In this document: positions 52,943 to 61,270 of the stretch, one piece after another | Layout: each line of letters begins with the position of its first letter | Numbering within the stretch: the first letter of the stretch is position 1 | Source of the DNA: Dysgonomonas sp. 25 | Lineage (GTDB): Bacteria > Bacteroidota > Bacteroidia > Bacteroidales > Dysgonomonadaceae | Assembly: GCF_010501075.1 (NCBI RefSeq) | Contig: NZ_QVMN01000005.1 | Location: 195,714 to 259,713 of the forward strand | DNA: 64,000 nucleotides | Reading direction: 5' to 3' | Translations under genes and position numbers: made by a program | Notes under the pieces: generated by a model | Told to the model about the DNA's origin: nothing | Database searches by the model: none | What the model saw: the letters and a program-made list of their open reading frames with translations, nothing else

Positions 52943-53257
52943 ATGAAAACAGATTTTTATACCAAAGCCGTATTGACAGTTATAGCTATCGCTTTATCAA
53001 TCCTTGTTGTCCAGAACTTTTTTCCGGCAGCCGTAACTTCCGCCCATGCCGCTGCTCCCGTCCCTGCACCCGCTCAACAACTGCAAAACGGCGTGGTGGA
53101 TGTGAATGTCGTGCAACTCAATGGGGTGAAGCTCTTTACGCGCTATGTCGAACTGGAGGATGAAGATGGCAATCCCGAGAATTGTGCTTATCTGCCCACC
53201 TCTATCGAGTATCAGGGGTATACGCCGGGCATCCCTGTTTGTATAACCGATTATTGA
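52943..53257 (+). CDS. Small secreted protein, array copy 1
   Basis: A 104-residue protein. It has an N-terminal hydrophobic segment (residues about 9-27) ending near SAHAAAPVPAPAQQ, which may be a signal peptide or anchor, then QNGVVDVNVVQLNGVKLF, the hallmark of this family, and a short variable tail. Two paralogues follow on the same strand. Unknown role. Confidence 0.65.
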   Translation: MKTDFYTKAVLTVIAIALSILVVQNFFPAAVTSAHAAAPVPAPAQQLQNGVVDVNVVQLNGVKLFTRYVELEDEDGNPENCAYLPTSIEYQGYTPGIPVCITDY

Positions 53258-53379
53258 GTTTTTCTGAAAAAATATCCTTGTGCATTTAAACTATCCATCC
53301 TCAAAATAGTCATATATTTGAGGATGTTTTTTTATCAGACGTTTTGTGCGATTAATAGGTAAACTAAAAATATAGAATT

Positions 53380-53736
53380 ATGAAAACAAGTTTTTATTCT
53401 CAAGTTATTCAGACGATTATTGCGGTTGCATTAGTAGTTATTATTATCCAGAATGCATTGCCCAATGCTGTAACCCCCGCTCATGCACAAGCTCCCATTC
53501 CCGCACCTGCCCAGCAGATACAAAGCGGCGTAGTGGATGTGAATCTGGTGCAGGTGAATGGAGTGGAGTTGTATGGTCGAACAGTGAAGTTTGCCGATGG
53601 CGAAGTAAATTCCTATATCCCAATGTCAGTCGAATATGTAGACCCCAAAACGAGCACATTTAATGTGAATATTAAGGAAGTAGATGGTAATTACATTCAT
53701 AATATAAACGGTTCTTTATCTGTATATACAAAATAA
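53380..53736 (+). CDS. Small secreted protein, array copy 2
   Basis: A 118-residue paralogue: hydrophobic start, TPAHAQAPIPAPAQQ, then IQSGVVDVNLVQVNGVELY and a tail with YIPMSVEYVDPKTSTFNVN that closely matches copy 3. About 20 bases after it a short copy of the tape-measure start region appears. Confidence 0.65.
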   Translation: MKTSFYSQVIQTIIAVALVVIIIQNALPNAVTPAHAQAPIPAPAQQIQSGVVDVNLVQVNGVELYGRTVKFADGEVNSYIPMSVEYVDPKTSTFNVNIKEVDGNYIHNINGSLSVYTK

Positions 53737-53756
53737 TAATAATATTTTTCTACAAG

Positions 53757-53790
53757 TTTATCTATAAGTGAAAAACTTAAGATGAAAGAT
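53757..53790 (+). repeat. Partial duplicate of tape-measure promoter and start
   Basis: TTTATCTATAAGTGAAAAAC and TTAAGATGAAAGAT match the tape-measure upstream sequence and first codons at 54279-54312 with two or three changes. Here the frame closes after eight codons (MKDNDLSC). The duplicate and the original flank array copy 3. Confidence 0.75.
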
Positions 53791-53866
53791 AATGACTTGT
53801 CATGTTGAGTGTTAGTGGAGTATCTTGCTCCTGAAGACAAAAGCGAACAAACTAAAATATGAAATT

Positions 53867-54217
53867 ATGAAAACAGATTTGTACACTAAAATTATCCTCA
53901 CCGTTATTGCTGTTTTTCTTGCAGCTAATTTCTTTAAAAACAATGATATTGTTACCCCAGCCCATGCACAGGCTCCCGTTCCTGCACCTACGCAACAGAT
54001 ACAAAGCGGCGTAGTGGACGTGAATCTGGTGCAAGTGAATGGAATTGATATATACCGTAGCGCTGTTGATTTACAAACAGGAGAAAAGAAAGCCTATATT
54101 CCTATATCACTTGAATACGTGGATAAAAATACCAGCACATTTAATGTGAATGTTGCAGAATATGGCGGGGAGAGGATTACATCTGATTATTATATATCCG
54201 TATGGAATGCTAATTAG
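53867..54217 (+). CDS. Small secreted protein, array copy 3
   Basis: A 116-residue paralogue with TPAHAQAPVPAPTQQ and IQSGVVDVNLVQVNGIDIY. I chose the ATG at MKTDLY, which copies 1 and 2 share. It is enclosed by two copies of the tape-measure start sequence, which suggests that the copy arose or was inserted there. Confidence 0.65.
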   Translation: MKTDLYTKIILTVIAVFLAANFFKNNDIVTPAHAQAPVPAPTQQIQSGVVDVNLVQVNGIDIYRSAVDLQTGEKKAYIPISLEYVDKNTSTFNVNVAEYGGERITSDYYISVWNAN

Positions 54218-54278
54218 AATTTTATTATTCTTAGGTTTATTGTTGCAAATGTTAAGTTATTGAAGATAATACAATCAT

Positions 54279-54288
54279 TTTATCTATA
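54279..54288 (+). promoter_or_regulatory. Shared phage-unit element (tape measure)
   Basis: TTTATCTATA ending 12 bases before the tape-measure ATG. The upstream box is not clear (ACAATC only), so it is the weakest of the set by context but exact in its core. Confidence 0.5.
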
Positions 54289-54300
54289 AGTAAAAAACTT

Positions 54301-55866
54301 ATGATGAAAGAGATGAATTTTATGTTAAAGTTCAATGTGAAAGAGGTAGAGGACATGTTGAATGGTATCTATCAAAGAACAGAGGAACTGCCGGCTGTTT
54401 TTCTTAAGGAAATGGCCAAAGTCACTGCTTATTTCGAAAAATTGGGTTCTGTTTTAGAAAGTCTTGCTAAAGAGGCTAAAGAGATACACAAAGGTCTAAA
54501 CAATTCTATGTTGGAAGTTCAGGGGAAACAAAAAAACGATGAACAACCTTCTAAAAAGGCAATGAATGATTCTCAAGGTACTCTGGAAAAATATGTAGAA
54601 AAGATGGGGAAATTTCAAACTACCATTAAAAACCAATTAGATATCATAGATTATGATAAGACTAAAGCAGCCCTTGAACAAGTCAATGAATCGTTGCAGA
54701 AAAATGCTTATCTGGTCGAAGATTATCGCCGTAATATAGAAGGTTATTATGATGAGTTATTTAGCAATTTAGAGAAATCGAAAGGGCAAATTTCCGAAGA
54801 AGAATATGCTAAGGAGGAGCAAAAAATAAGTAAGGAGAAAGCCGATTCTTTAGCCGATTATCAAACAAAGTATGCACAGTTTACCAATTTGCTAAATACT
54901 AATATTAAGAATCAAAACAATCTCTTTGGCGATTTTTTTGCCAGTCTTCACGCCCAAATGAAGAAATTCAACGACGAATACATGGTCGGCATAAACGGAA
55001 TCTTTACAGCCGCTGCCGGTTTAGCCAAACAGAAAAAAGCCGAAGCCGAAGAAGACCTCAAAGAGATAACCGAAAAGTACAATAAGATAGTCGAAGAGCG
55101 CAAGAAAAGCACCGAAGCTATCAACGCCCTCGAAAACAAAGCTGCCAATGCCCGTGGCGGTCGCGCCATAGCCTTGCAAGAGCAGATAGATGCCGAGATG
55201 GCGAAAAACCAAGGTCTCGCTGCACAAGAAAGCCAGTTAGCCAAGGACAAGGAAAAAGCAGAAAAAGAGAAAGCCAAACAAGAAACCCGAGCCAAGAAAA
55301 TAGAACTCAAACAAGGCCTCGTCAAGAGTGTGTCTGATATTGCGATGGGTGTTGCCAAAGCCCTGTCGATGGGATTGCCCGGCATACCCATAGCCGCAAT
55401 GATTGGGGCGATGGGTGCGATACAAATAGCCACCCAGACACGCCAATTGAATAAACTCGAAGACGGAGGCTTGCTCCGGGGCAAACGCCACACACAAGGA
55501 GGCATGCGCATCCTCGGCTCGAACATCGAAGTCGAAGGCGGCGAATTTGTTATCAATCGCCACTCTACCCGCCGTAATCTGGGACTGATAAACTACATCA
55601 ACTCGCAACGCCGCGAACTGAACCCCGAGGACGTCAACTCCTACTTCGACAGCAACAAACGCCGGCTTGCTTACAAACCGATGTTCGCCAAATATATGGA
55701 AGAGGGCGGACAGATACCCAGCCTGCCCCTCGGCAATGACATGACCAATCGCCAGTTGTTAGACGCCATTCAGGCTATCAGGATAGAACCGCGCGTTGCA
55801 GTGACGGACATCAACCGTGTGCAACAATCGATGGTGCAAGCCGACCAATGGGTCGGGATACAATAA
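54301..55866 (+). CDS. Phage tail tape measure protein (short)
   Basis: A 521-residue protein: long coiled-coil regions (residues about 150-180 and 245-350, Glu/Lys/Ala-rich), then a hydrophobic Gly-rich section (MGVAKALSMGLPGIPIAAMIGAMGAI, about 352-377), and a C-terminal tail with LEDGGLLRGKRHTQGGMRILGSNIEVEGGEFVINRHS (given in parts) that is characteristic of tape measures in Bacteroidales phages. Tape measures set tail length; this one is short for the class, implying a short tail or loss of an N-terminal part. No break in the frame. The first 60 residues look native (MLKFNVKEVEDMLNGIYQR). It stands alone between the small secreted array and a thioesterase gene. Confidence 0.75.
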   Translation: MMKEMNFMLKFNVKEVEDMLNGIYQRTEELPAVFLKEMAKVTAYFEKLGSVLESLAKEAKEIHKGLNNSMLEVQGKQKNDEQPSKKAMNDSQGTLEKYVEKMGKFQTTIKNQLDIIDYDKTKAALEQVNESLQKNAYLVEDYRRNIEGYYDELFSNLEKSKGQISEEEYAKEEQKISKEKADSLADYQTKYAQFTNLLNTNIKNQNNLFGDFFASLHAQMKKFNDEYMVGINGIFTAAAGLAKQKKAEAEEDLKEITEKYNKIVEERKKSTEAINALENKAANARGGRAIALQEQIDAEMAKNQGLAAQESQLAKDKEKAEKEKAKQETRAKKIELKQGLVKSVSDIAMGVAKALSMGLPGIPIAAMIGAMGAIQIATQTRQLNKLEDGGLLRGKRHTQGGMRILGSNIEVEGGEFVINRHSTRRNLGLINYINSQRRELNPEDVNSYFDSNKRRLAYKPMFAKYMEEGGQIPSLPLGNDMTNRQLLDAIQAIRIEPRVAVTDINRVQQSMVQADQWVGIQ

Positions 55867-55890
55867 TTTTTTCGTTTTGACATGACTTTA

Positions 55891-55924
55891 GCCTTCCTCT
55901 GATTATTGAGGGAGGCTTTTTTGC
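55891..55924 (+). terminator. Terminator after tape measure
   Basis: GCCTTCCTC/GAGGGAGGC stem with an 8-base loop followed by TTTTTTGC, 25 bases past the stop. Confidence 0.85.
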
Positions 55925-55998
55925 TTTTATTTCTCGCCTCTCGTATTGCCCTCGCGGGAGATAAATAGCTATCTTTGCAACAAAACAACACATACATT

Positions 55999-56412
55999 AT
56001 GGAAAAGATATTATTCGAATTGCCGATGAAGGTGCGCGACTACGAATGCGATGCACAGGGAATTGTCAACAATGCTAACTATCAGCACTATTACGAAGTT
56101 GCTCGGCACGACTTCCTCGAAGAGAACGGGCTCGATTTTTATACCCTCCACACCGAAGGGCTCGATGCCGTTGTGGTAAGCGTTCACATCCGCTATCACC
56201 ATTCGCTGCACGGGAACGAGAAATTTGTCTGCACCATCGATTCGCTCGAGAAGGAAGGCATCCGCTATATTTTCAACCAAAGCATCTATCGCGAGCGCGA
56301 CGGTAAAAAATGCTCCTCTGCCCGTATCGAGACGGCTTGCATGCTCAACGGCAGGGTAGGGAAGCCCGAATTGTTTGATAAAGTATTCGGTAAGTATCTG
56401 GTTGAAAAATAA
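55999..56412 (+). CDS. Acyl-CoA thioesterase (4-hydroxybenzoyl-CoA thioesterase family)
   Basis: A 137-residue hot-dog-fold enzyme. The active-site loop CDAQGIVNNANYQHYYEVARHDFLE near residue 16 has the catalytic Asp and the helix usual for the YbgC/FcbC type. It hydrolyses acyl-CoA thioesters; the chain length is unknown. A clear TATCTTTGC box lies about 20 bases upstream of the chosen ATG. Confidence 0.85.
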   Translation: MEKILFELPMKVRDYECDAQGIVNNANYQHYYEVARHDFLEENGLDFYTLHTEGLDAVVVSVHIRYHHSLHGNEKFVCTIDSLEKEGIRYIFNQSIYRERDGKKCSSARIETACMLNGRVGKPELFDKVFGKYLVEK

Positions 56413-56418
56413 ATTGTT

Positions 56419-56874
56419 ATGCAGATGGTGACAATAGACAAGATTGTCCTCGAGGACATTAAAGATCCCGAATATCCCTACAAAAACGGGTATATCGATA
56501 TGCCCTTGAAATTGTTCGGACAGATGCGTTTCGAAGATGACGACGAAAAACTCGGGCTCAGTATTCCGGCAACAATAGACCTCGAAGCTATAATAGAGCC
56601 TCTCAATGATTACCTCCTGTGGCTCTCGGATTGCCGGGCTGCCCTCGAAACATTTTATCTGCGCGAGCATAAAGAGTGGATTGACGAATGTTACGACGGC
56701 GAGCTGGACGATGAGTGGTACAACAGCCTCGAAATGTATAGCGGAACGATAGACATCGACGAGGACGGAGCATTTTCGGCAAACTTCTCCTGTGGAGACA
56801 ATATGAACGACGATCACCTGCTCATTATCGAGATTTCGGGCAAAGAAATCAACGATATGTGGTTTGACGGATAA
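56419..56874 (+). CDS. Hypothetical cytoplasmic acidic protein
   Basis: A 151-residue strongly acidic protein (many Asp and Glu, e.g. FEDDDEKLGLSI and DGELDDEWYN) without signal or membrane segment. Seven bases after the thioesterase stop, so cotranscribed. Not recognised; the pattern suggests a small alpha/beta fold. Confidence 0.55.
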   Translation: MQMVTIDKIVLEDIKDPEYPYKNGYIDMPLKLFGQMRFEDDDEKLGLSIPATIDLEAIIEPLNDYLLWLSDCRAALETFYLREHKEWIDECYDGELDDEWYNSLEMYSGTIDIDEDGAFSANFSCGDNMNDDHLLIIEISGKEINDMWFDG

Positions 56875-56901
56875 TTATAAAAGACACATAACAATATAGC
56901 A

Positions 56902-58059
56902 ATGAGAAACTTTAAGCAAGAAGAAGAAACCCTTAATGCAAGAATCCAAGCCGATTTTTCCGATTGGCAGGCGCATCTGCTGAAAGCAGAACTGTATTAT
57001 GATTTGTTATACAATAATGATTTCGATTTTGAAATATTTGTCGGTCAGGATAAATTGGAAGATGAATTGGAAAGGGAAGATGGCAGTACCATTATTGATG
57101 ATGCTATCGAAAAGGTACGCGAGCTGAATCCCGACTCGATAGAGCTATGCCTTCTGCAAGCGAAGATAGGAATGTTCAGAGGCGGGATGGATTCGAAGGA
57201 AATAAAAGCCTTCATCGACCACGCATTGGCCAAAGAGCCCCAAAATGTGGATGCATTGCTCACGTTAGCTAAGTGGTATTATTATGAGGAAAATGACTAC
57301 GACAAAGCATTCGACCTTTGTAGCAAAGTGCAGCAAATAGGCCCAATGAATCCTGTCGCCTATTATTTGCGAACGGATTTATCCGTGTACATAGACATGG
57401 ATAAATATACCGGAGAAATGGAAGAGAGAGACTATCAGCGACTTATCCAGTTTAAGCCTACCCACATGGGTCCCTATTATAACCGAGCCGTCTTCTTTTC
57501 CTGTATTCCGCAATATGAGGATGCATTAGCCGACGTCGACCGCTGCATCGAACTCGATAATGGTCATTACAAAGAAAGCGAGCCTTACATCCTACGTGCC
57601 TCTATAAACAGAGAGCTTGGAAACTACGACGAAGCTTTGAATGATATAGCCAAGGCGATCGAAGCTATTGTGAATGATTCTAATGCATTGAGATGCCAAA
57701 TCTGTATTGAAAAAGGCGAAATATATGATGCTATGGGCGATAGCGTGAATGCGATGAATGCTTTTAAAGAAGCTGTCAAATATGATCAGGAGTACTATGC
57801 GACTCACTACGACATGGATAAAAGGGAAGCACAAGCCCTCGGCGACACCGAAGCGTTAGAGAAATATAATAGACGTATCAGTTTGGCAAACGGAGCTACT
57901 CCGTATGATTTTTATGTTGCTGCCATTGAAAAAGCTGAAGAAAAGAGTCTTCCGGCGAAGGAGAAAGAGCCTGCAAAAAATGAAGGTCACTATAACAAAA
58001 ACGAACGCGAAGACAGACCAAGTTTCTGGAGCCGACTGAAAAGCAAATTCTTCGGATAA
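56902..58059 (+). CDS. TPR-repeat protein
   Basis: A 385-residue soluble protein with about eight TPR-like helical pairs, seen in VDALLTLAKWYYYEENDYDKAFDL and YILRASINRELGNYDEALNDIAKAI among others. The C-terminal 50 residues are basic and disordered (PAKEKEPAKNEGHYNKNERED). Follows the acidic protein by 27 bases in the same operon. Partner unknown. Confidence 0.75.
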   Translation: MRNFKQEEETLNARIQADFSDWQAHLLKAELYYDLLYNNDFDFEIFVGQDKLEDELEREDGSTIIDDAIEKVRELNPDSIELCLLQAKIGMFRGGMDSKEIKAFIDHALAKEPQNVDALLTLAKWYYYEENDYDKAFDLCSKVQQIGPMNPVAYYLRTDLSVYIDMDKYTGEMEERDYQRLIQFKPTHMGPYYNRAVFFSCIPQYEDALADVDRCIELDNGHYKESEPYILRASINRELGNYDEALNDIAKAIEAIVNDSNALRCQICIEKGEIYDAMGDSVNAMNAFKEAVKYDQEYYATHYDMDKREAQALGDTEALEKYNRRISLANGATPYDFYVAAIEKAEEKSLPAKEKEPAKNEGHYNKNEREDRPSFWSRLKSKFFG

Positions 58060-58116
58060 ACGCCTTATTTGTTAAATAGTGCTATCAATGTGCCGGTATT
58101 TTATCATTGTATAAAA

Positions 58117-58395
58117 ATGATGCCGGTAAAAATCCTTATTTCCTTATTCTTTAGCATTGTGTGTGCCCTATATCTGGGGTGTATACTACCGCTGCATCTG
58201 CCTCGTCTGCACACTTTTTTCGACCGCAAACCATTCAATTGCCGCCCCTGTTTCACCTTCCATTGCACATGGCTGGCGATGGCGGTTTTTGCATGGTTGC
58301 TGGCTTCGTGGCAAGTGTTGCTGGCGGGCATTGTGGCGGCATTCGTGCTATTCGCTATCGTCAGATATATTGATAACAAAAAAATGGAACCATGA
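58117..58395 (+). CDS. Small membrane protein
   Basis: A 92-residue protein with two or three membrane spans and a Cys-containing loop (DRKPFNCRPCFTFHCTW). I chose the ATG of MMPVKILISL; a longer form would need a TTG start. The stop overlaps the next start by four bases (ATGA). Small membrane proteins with this PFNCRPC loop occur with the next gene in Bacteroidales, including, as I recall it, in prophages. Confidence 0.55.
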   Translation: MMPVKILISLFFSIVCALYLGCILPLHLPRLHTFFDRKPFNCRPCFTFHCTWLAMAVFAWLLASWQVLLAGIVAAFVLFAIVRYIDNKKMEP

Positions 58396-58637
58396 CAACA
58401 ACCAACCATTCAACCCTGCGTGCCGAAGTGGCAACGCTCATTTCCGATGTGGAGGCTACGCACCGTTATTCGATGAGCCGTATCTACGGACTTTATAACC
58501 GTGTATTCGAAACGGACGAACGTCCGCAATCGTGTGCCAGTTGCCTCATCCGTAAAGTGCGCGAACTAAGAAACTGGCTCGCTTCGCAAACGGACACTCC
58601 TGTGGAGAAGCCGAAACGGAAGCGGTCGAAAAAGTAA
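58392..58637 (+). CDS. Small CxxC protein, possibly phage-related
   Basis: An 81-residue protein with a helical N-terminal part, a CASCLIRKVRELRNWL motif near residue 49 where the Cys pair may bind metal, and a basic tail (KPKRKRSKK). Short proteins with such a Cys pair followed by a helix often sit near packaging genes in Bacteroidales phages, so it may be a further dispersed phage piece; this is from memory and uncertain. Confidence 0.5.
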   Translation: MTTTNHSTLRAEVATLISDVEATHRYSMSRIYGLYNRVFETDERPQSCASCLIRKVRELRNWLASQTDTPVEKPKRKRSKK

Positions 58638-58648
58638 GCGCCGGAAAG

Positions 58649-59935
58649 CTATTTGCCTTGTGCAGATAGCTTTTTTTCTGCTTCTATCTCTTCCAGTGTC
58701 AGGTAAAATTCGCTCATCAGCATGTCATCTACATAGGTAGAAACGGGCATTCTGTGCGGCGGGAAGAAGAATGCCAGCTGCCCCCTGAAAATGAGCATAA
58801 AGGAATCGCCCCTCCATGGATAAATGCTGTGCATAGCGGCCTCGGTATCGGACAGGAAACGGGGGATGTCTTCCTCATTCTCCCCGATGAGGGCAAACAG
58901 TTCCGATTTCATGGTTTCGGACAGATAGGGGCTGCTGATAAGCATGCCGAGCATATAGGCATAGGCCTGATCGGTCTGGCCGTTTCGCCGGTATGCCTTG
59001 ATAATGCTGACGATGCAGCGTTCTCTATCCTTCATGCGCAGGCGGCTGTCATCGGTCGCATACGGATAGTCGAAAACGGCCTGCGTATAATAGTCGATGG
59101 CCGCCGTATAATTGTCGCGGCTCATATAATAGTCGGCTAACGTGTGGATGATGAGGTGTTTCAGGTTGGTAGCCATCCGTCGTTCGCTTTCGTTTTCGAA
59201 TTGATGCGGATTTATTTCGAGGGCAAGAATATAGCGGAGATAATCTATATACAGGTAAACATTTTGGCGCGTCAGTCCCCGTAGCGACTGTTGCAGAAAG
59301 GCGTCCAGCTTTGCGTCGGATGCATACGGCTCGTGCTTCATCAATCCGGCTACGGCTATGCGTATGTCGTTTATATCCGTTGCATGCGAGAGGATGGTTT
59401 TTCCCTCGTAGCGTTCTTCGGGCTCGCCCTTTATTTTTGGTTTTAGGCGGTTGATATATAGGCGGTTGTTTGTTGCGCTGACGGTGAACCGTACCGTTTT
59501 TGTTATCGGAGTTTCGCGTATTTCGGGCCAGTAATATTGACGGAATACAGCGTCGGATAAAGAGTTTGTATGCAGTGTGATAGTGTCTTCGTTTATCGTC
59601 CAATTGCCCAATACGGCTGTCGATCGGCATTCGGCAACAGGTCGTTTACTGCAGACGATATATCCGGCAGCGAATGTGCTATCGCCTTTCAGTTCGAGCG
59701 ACGAGACGAGGCTGCTTATATTGCGGCTGATACCCGATTCTCCCATCGAATCGGCAAAAAGAACCTCTAACGGCGCGAATATTTCATCTTCTGCACTGAG
59801 AGCCGAGATAAGCCGTTGCCCGGTGACCAAGGGATCGGAATACCATTTTCGCACCAACAGGCTGTCTCCTCCGCTTTGTGCAAAAGCAACGAGGGCGAAA
59901 GCCAGCGATAACGATATGGCAACCAGTCGTTTCAT
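58649..59935 (-). CDS. Secreted hypothetical protein
   Basis: A 428-residue protein with a signal peptide (to about ALVAFAQ). The first 200 residues are beta-rich (lipocalin-like runs such as LEVLFADSMGESG and VRFTVSATNNRLYINRLKP), the C-terminal 200 helical with TPR-like pairs (TLADYYMSRDNYTAAIDYYTQAVF). Not recognised. I used the ATG that opens the signal peptide. Confidence 0.6.
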   Translation of the reverse strand: MKRLVAISLSLAFALVAFAQSGGDSLLVRKWYSDPLVTGQRLISALSAEDEIFAPLEVLFADSMGESGISRNISSLVSSLELKGDSTFAAGYIVCSKRPVAECRSTAVLGNWTINEDTITLHTNSLSDAVFRQYYWPEIRETPITKTVRFTVSATNNRLYINRLKPKIKGEPEERYEGKTILSHATDINDIRIAVAGLMKHEPYASDAKLDAFLQQSLRGLTRQNVYLYIDYLRYILALEINPHQFENESERRMATNLKHLIIHTLADYYMSRDNYTAAIDYYTQAVFDYPYATDDSRLRMKDRERCIVSIIKAYRRNGQTDQAYAYMLGMLISSPYLSETMKSELFALIGENEEDIPRFLSDTEAAMHSIYPWRGDSFMLIFRGQLAFFFPPHRMPVSTYVDDMLMSEFYLTLEEIEAEKKLSAQGK

Positions 59936-60004
59936 TCTTTTTAGTTTTGTAAGTATGGCAGTAAAGATAAGGAAAAAAGCTTTATAGTATTGCAAGGCGG
60001 CATA

Positions 60005-60610
60005 TTATCCGGGAATCCGATAGAATTGATAACCGATATAGAAAAATACTTCGCGGGCTAAAAATTCGGCTTTCGCTCCGAATGAAGTATACTTGCTTGT
60101 GCCGGTGGGGGATGAGTAAACTTGCGCCGGAAGATAGTCGTTTGCCAGTAGCATAGCCCGTTTCATGTGCAGCGGGTCGCTCACAATCAGTGCGGAGGAT
60201 ATATCCTGTTCTTGTAGGATAGCGGCTGCATATTCGAGGTTTTGTTGTGTGATGACGGATTGTTCTTCTATAAATATCTTGTTCTCGGGTACGCCACATT
60301 GCATGGCATATCGCTTGGCTACCGATGCTTCGGAATAATGTTTTCCTTCGCCTGTTCCTCCCGTAAAAATCAATATATCGGTATAATTGTTTTCGTATAG
60401 CCAGATGGCGTGTTTTATGCGCTCTTCGAATACGGGTGACGGTTTATCGTCCCACACTCCCGCACCCAGCACGATAGCAGCTCCTGCAACGCGGGTTTCG
60501 TCCACGTTGCTATACCGGGCGATGCCGATTGCGGTATATACGATGTAGCCGATTGCGGCAAGCGTAATTACCGCGAGTATTTTCCGCCACCTTACTTTCC
60601 GCTTTCGCAT
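60005..60610 (-). CDS. SanA/YdcF-like DUF218 membrane protein
   Basis: A 201-residue protein with one N-terminal membrane span (residues about 11-28) and a DUF218 domain: AAIVLGAGVWDDKPSPVFEERIKHA, ILIFTGGTGEGKHYSEASVAKRYA, EEQSVITQQNLEYAA and ALIVSDPLHMKRAML. SanA and YdcF are linked to envelope integrity and vancomycin tolerance; the biochemical activity is unclear. Promoter box TATCTTTACGG at about 60640. Confidence 0.8.
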   Translation of the reverse strand: MRKRKVRWRKILAVITLAAIGYIVYTAIGIARYSNVDETRVAGAAIVLGAGVWDDKPSPVFEERIKHAIWLYENNYTDILIFTGGTGEGKHYSEASVAKRYAMQCGVPENKIFIEEQSVITQQNLEYAAAILQEQDISSALIVSDPLHMKRAMLLANDYLPAQVYSSPTGTSKYTSFGAKAEFLAREVFFYIGYQFYRIPG

Positions 60611-60665
60611 AGCTTTTCTGTTTTACCGATATACACACCCGTAAAGATAAGCAAAAAGACTTGCT

Positions 60666-61109
60666 TTATAGCTTGGATAGCTCGATAGTCGAAATTTCAG
60701 TTTTCCGGCTCTGAATGCTTTTCAGTGCTTCGGCAGATATTTCCAGCGTACAATAATTACTCCCTTCCTCGGTTACCGTGAAATCACTCGGGTAGCCTCT
60801 CAAGCTCAACGAGGACGATGGTGCCGCAATTCTTATTCTGACTTTGCTACTACTCCGGCTGCAAACCGGGCTTAGGGTGAAGGTGTGAACGTAATTGCGC
60901 ATAATCTTATCATACACAAAGCTACTATAGGCATTCTGCGTCTCGACCTCTTGCTCGAGGGCAAGATTTATATGCAGCGATTGTGGTACGGGACGGCTGT
61001 CGAAGGTAATAAACGTATAGTCGCCTTGTATGACGATGAGTGTATCGGATTGCGCATATCCTGTAATGGAAGCCCATACGAGGATTATGAGAAAAAGGAT
61101 TTTTTTCAT
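60666..61109 (-). CDS. Secreted hypothetical protein
   Basis: A 147-residue protein with a signal peptide ending TGYAQ and a Ser-rich beta structure (CSRSSSKVRIRIAAPSSSLSLRG). No family recognised. Single gene. Confidence 0.6.
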   Translation of the reverse strand: MKKILFLIILVWASITGYAQSDTLIVIQGDYTFITFDSRPVPQSLHINLALEQEVETQNAYSSFVYDKIMRNYVHTFTLSPVCSRSSSKVRIRIAAPSSSLSLRGYPSDFTVTEEGSNYCTLEISAEALKSIQSRKTEISTIELSKL

Positions 61110-61236
61110 GAATATCAGGTTAATTTGTTCGTTTCAACAAGCTCTCACGGCATAAAGGTAACAGTTCGGGTTGATAAAATGCTATCCTTTTTTTCTTTTT
61201 AACATCTTGTGCTTGTGTTAATTTCTCATCAAAAAA

Positions 61237-61260
61237 AGCCTGTAATGTTGGTTACAGGCT
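61237..61260. terminator. Terminator hairpin
   Basis: AGCCTGTAA/TTACAGGCT stem with 6-base loop, preceded by seven A residues; reads as a terminator for the minus-strand gene that ends at 61271. Confidence 0.8.
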
Positions 61261-61270
61261 CTGTGTTATC

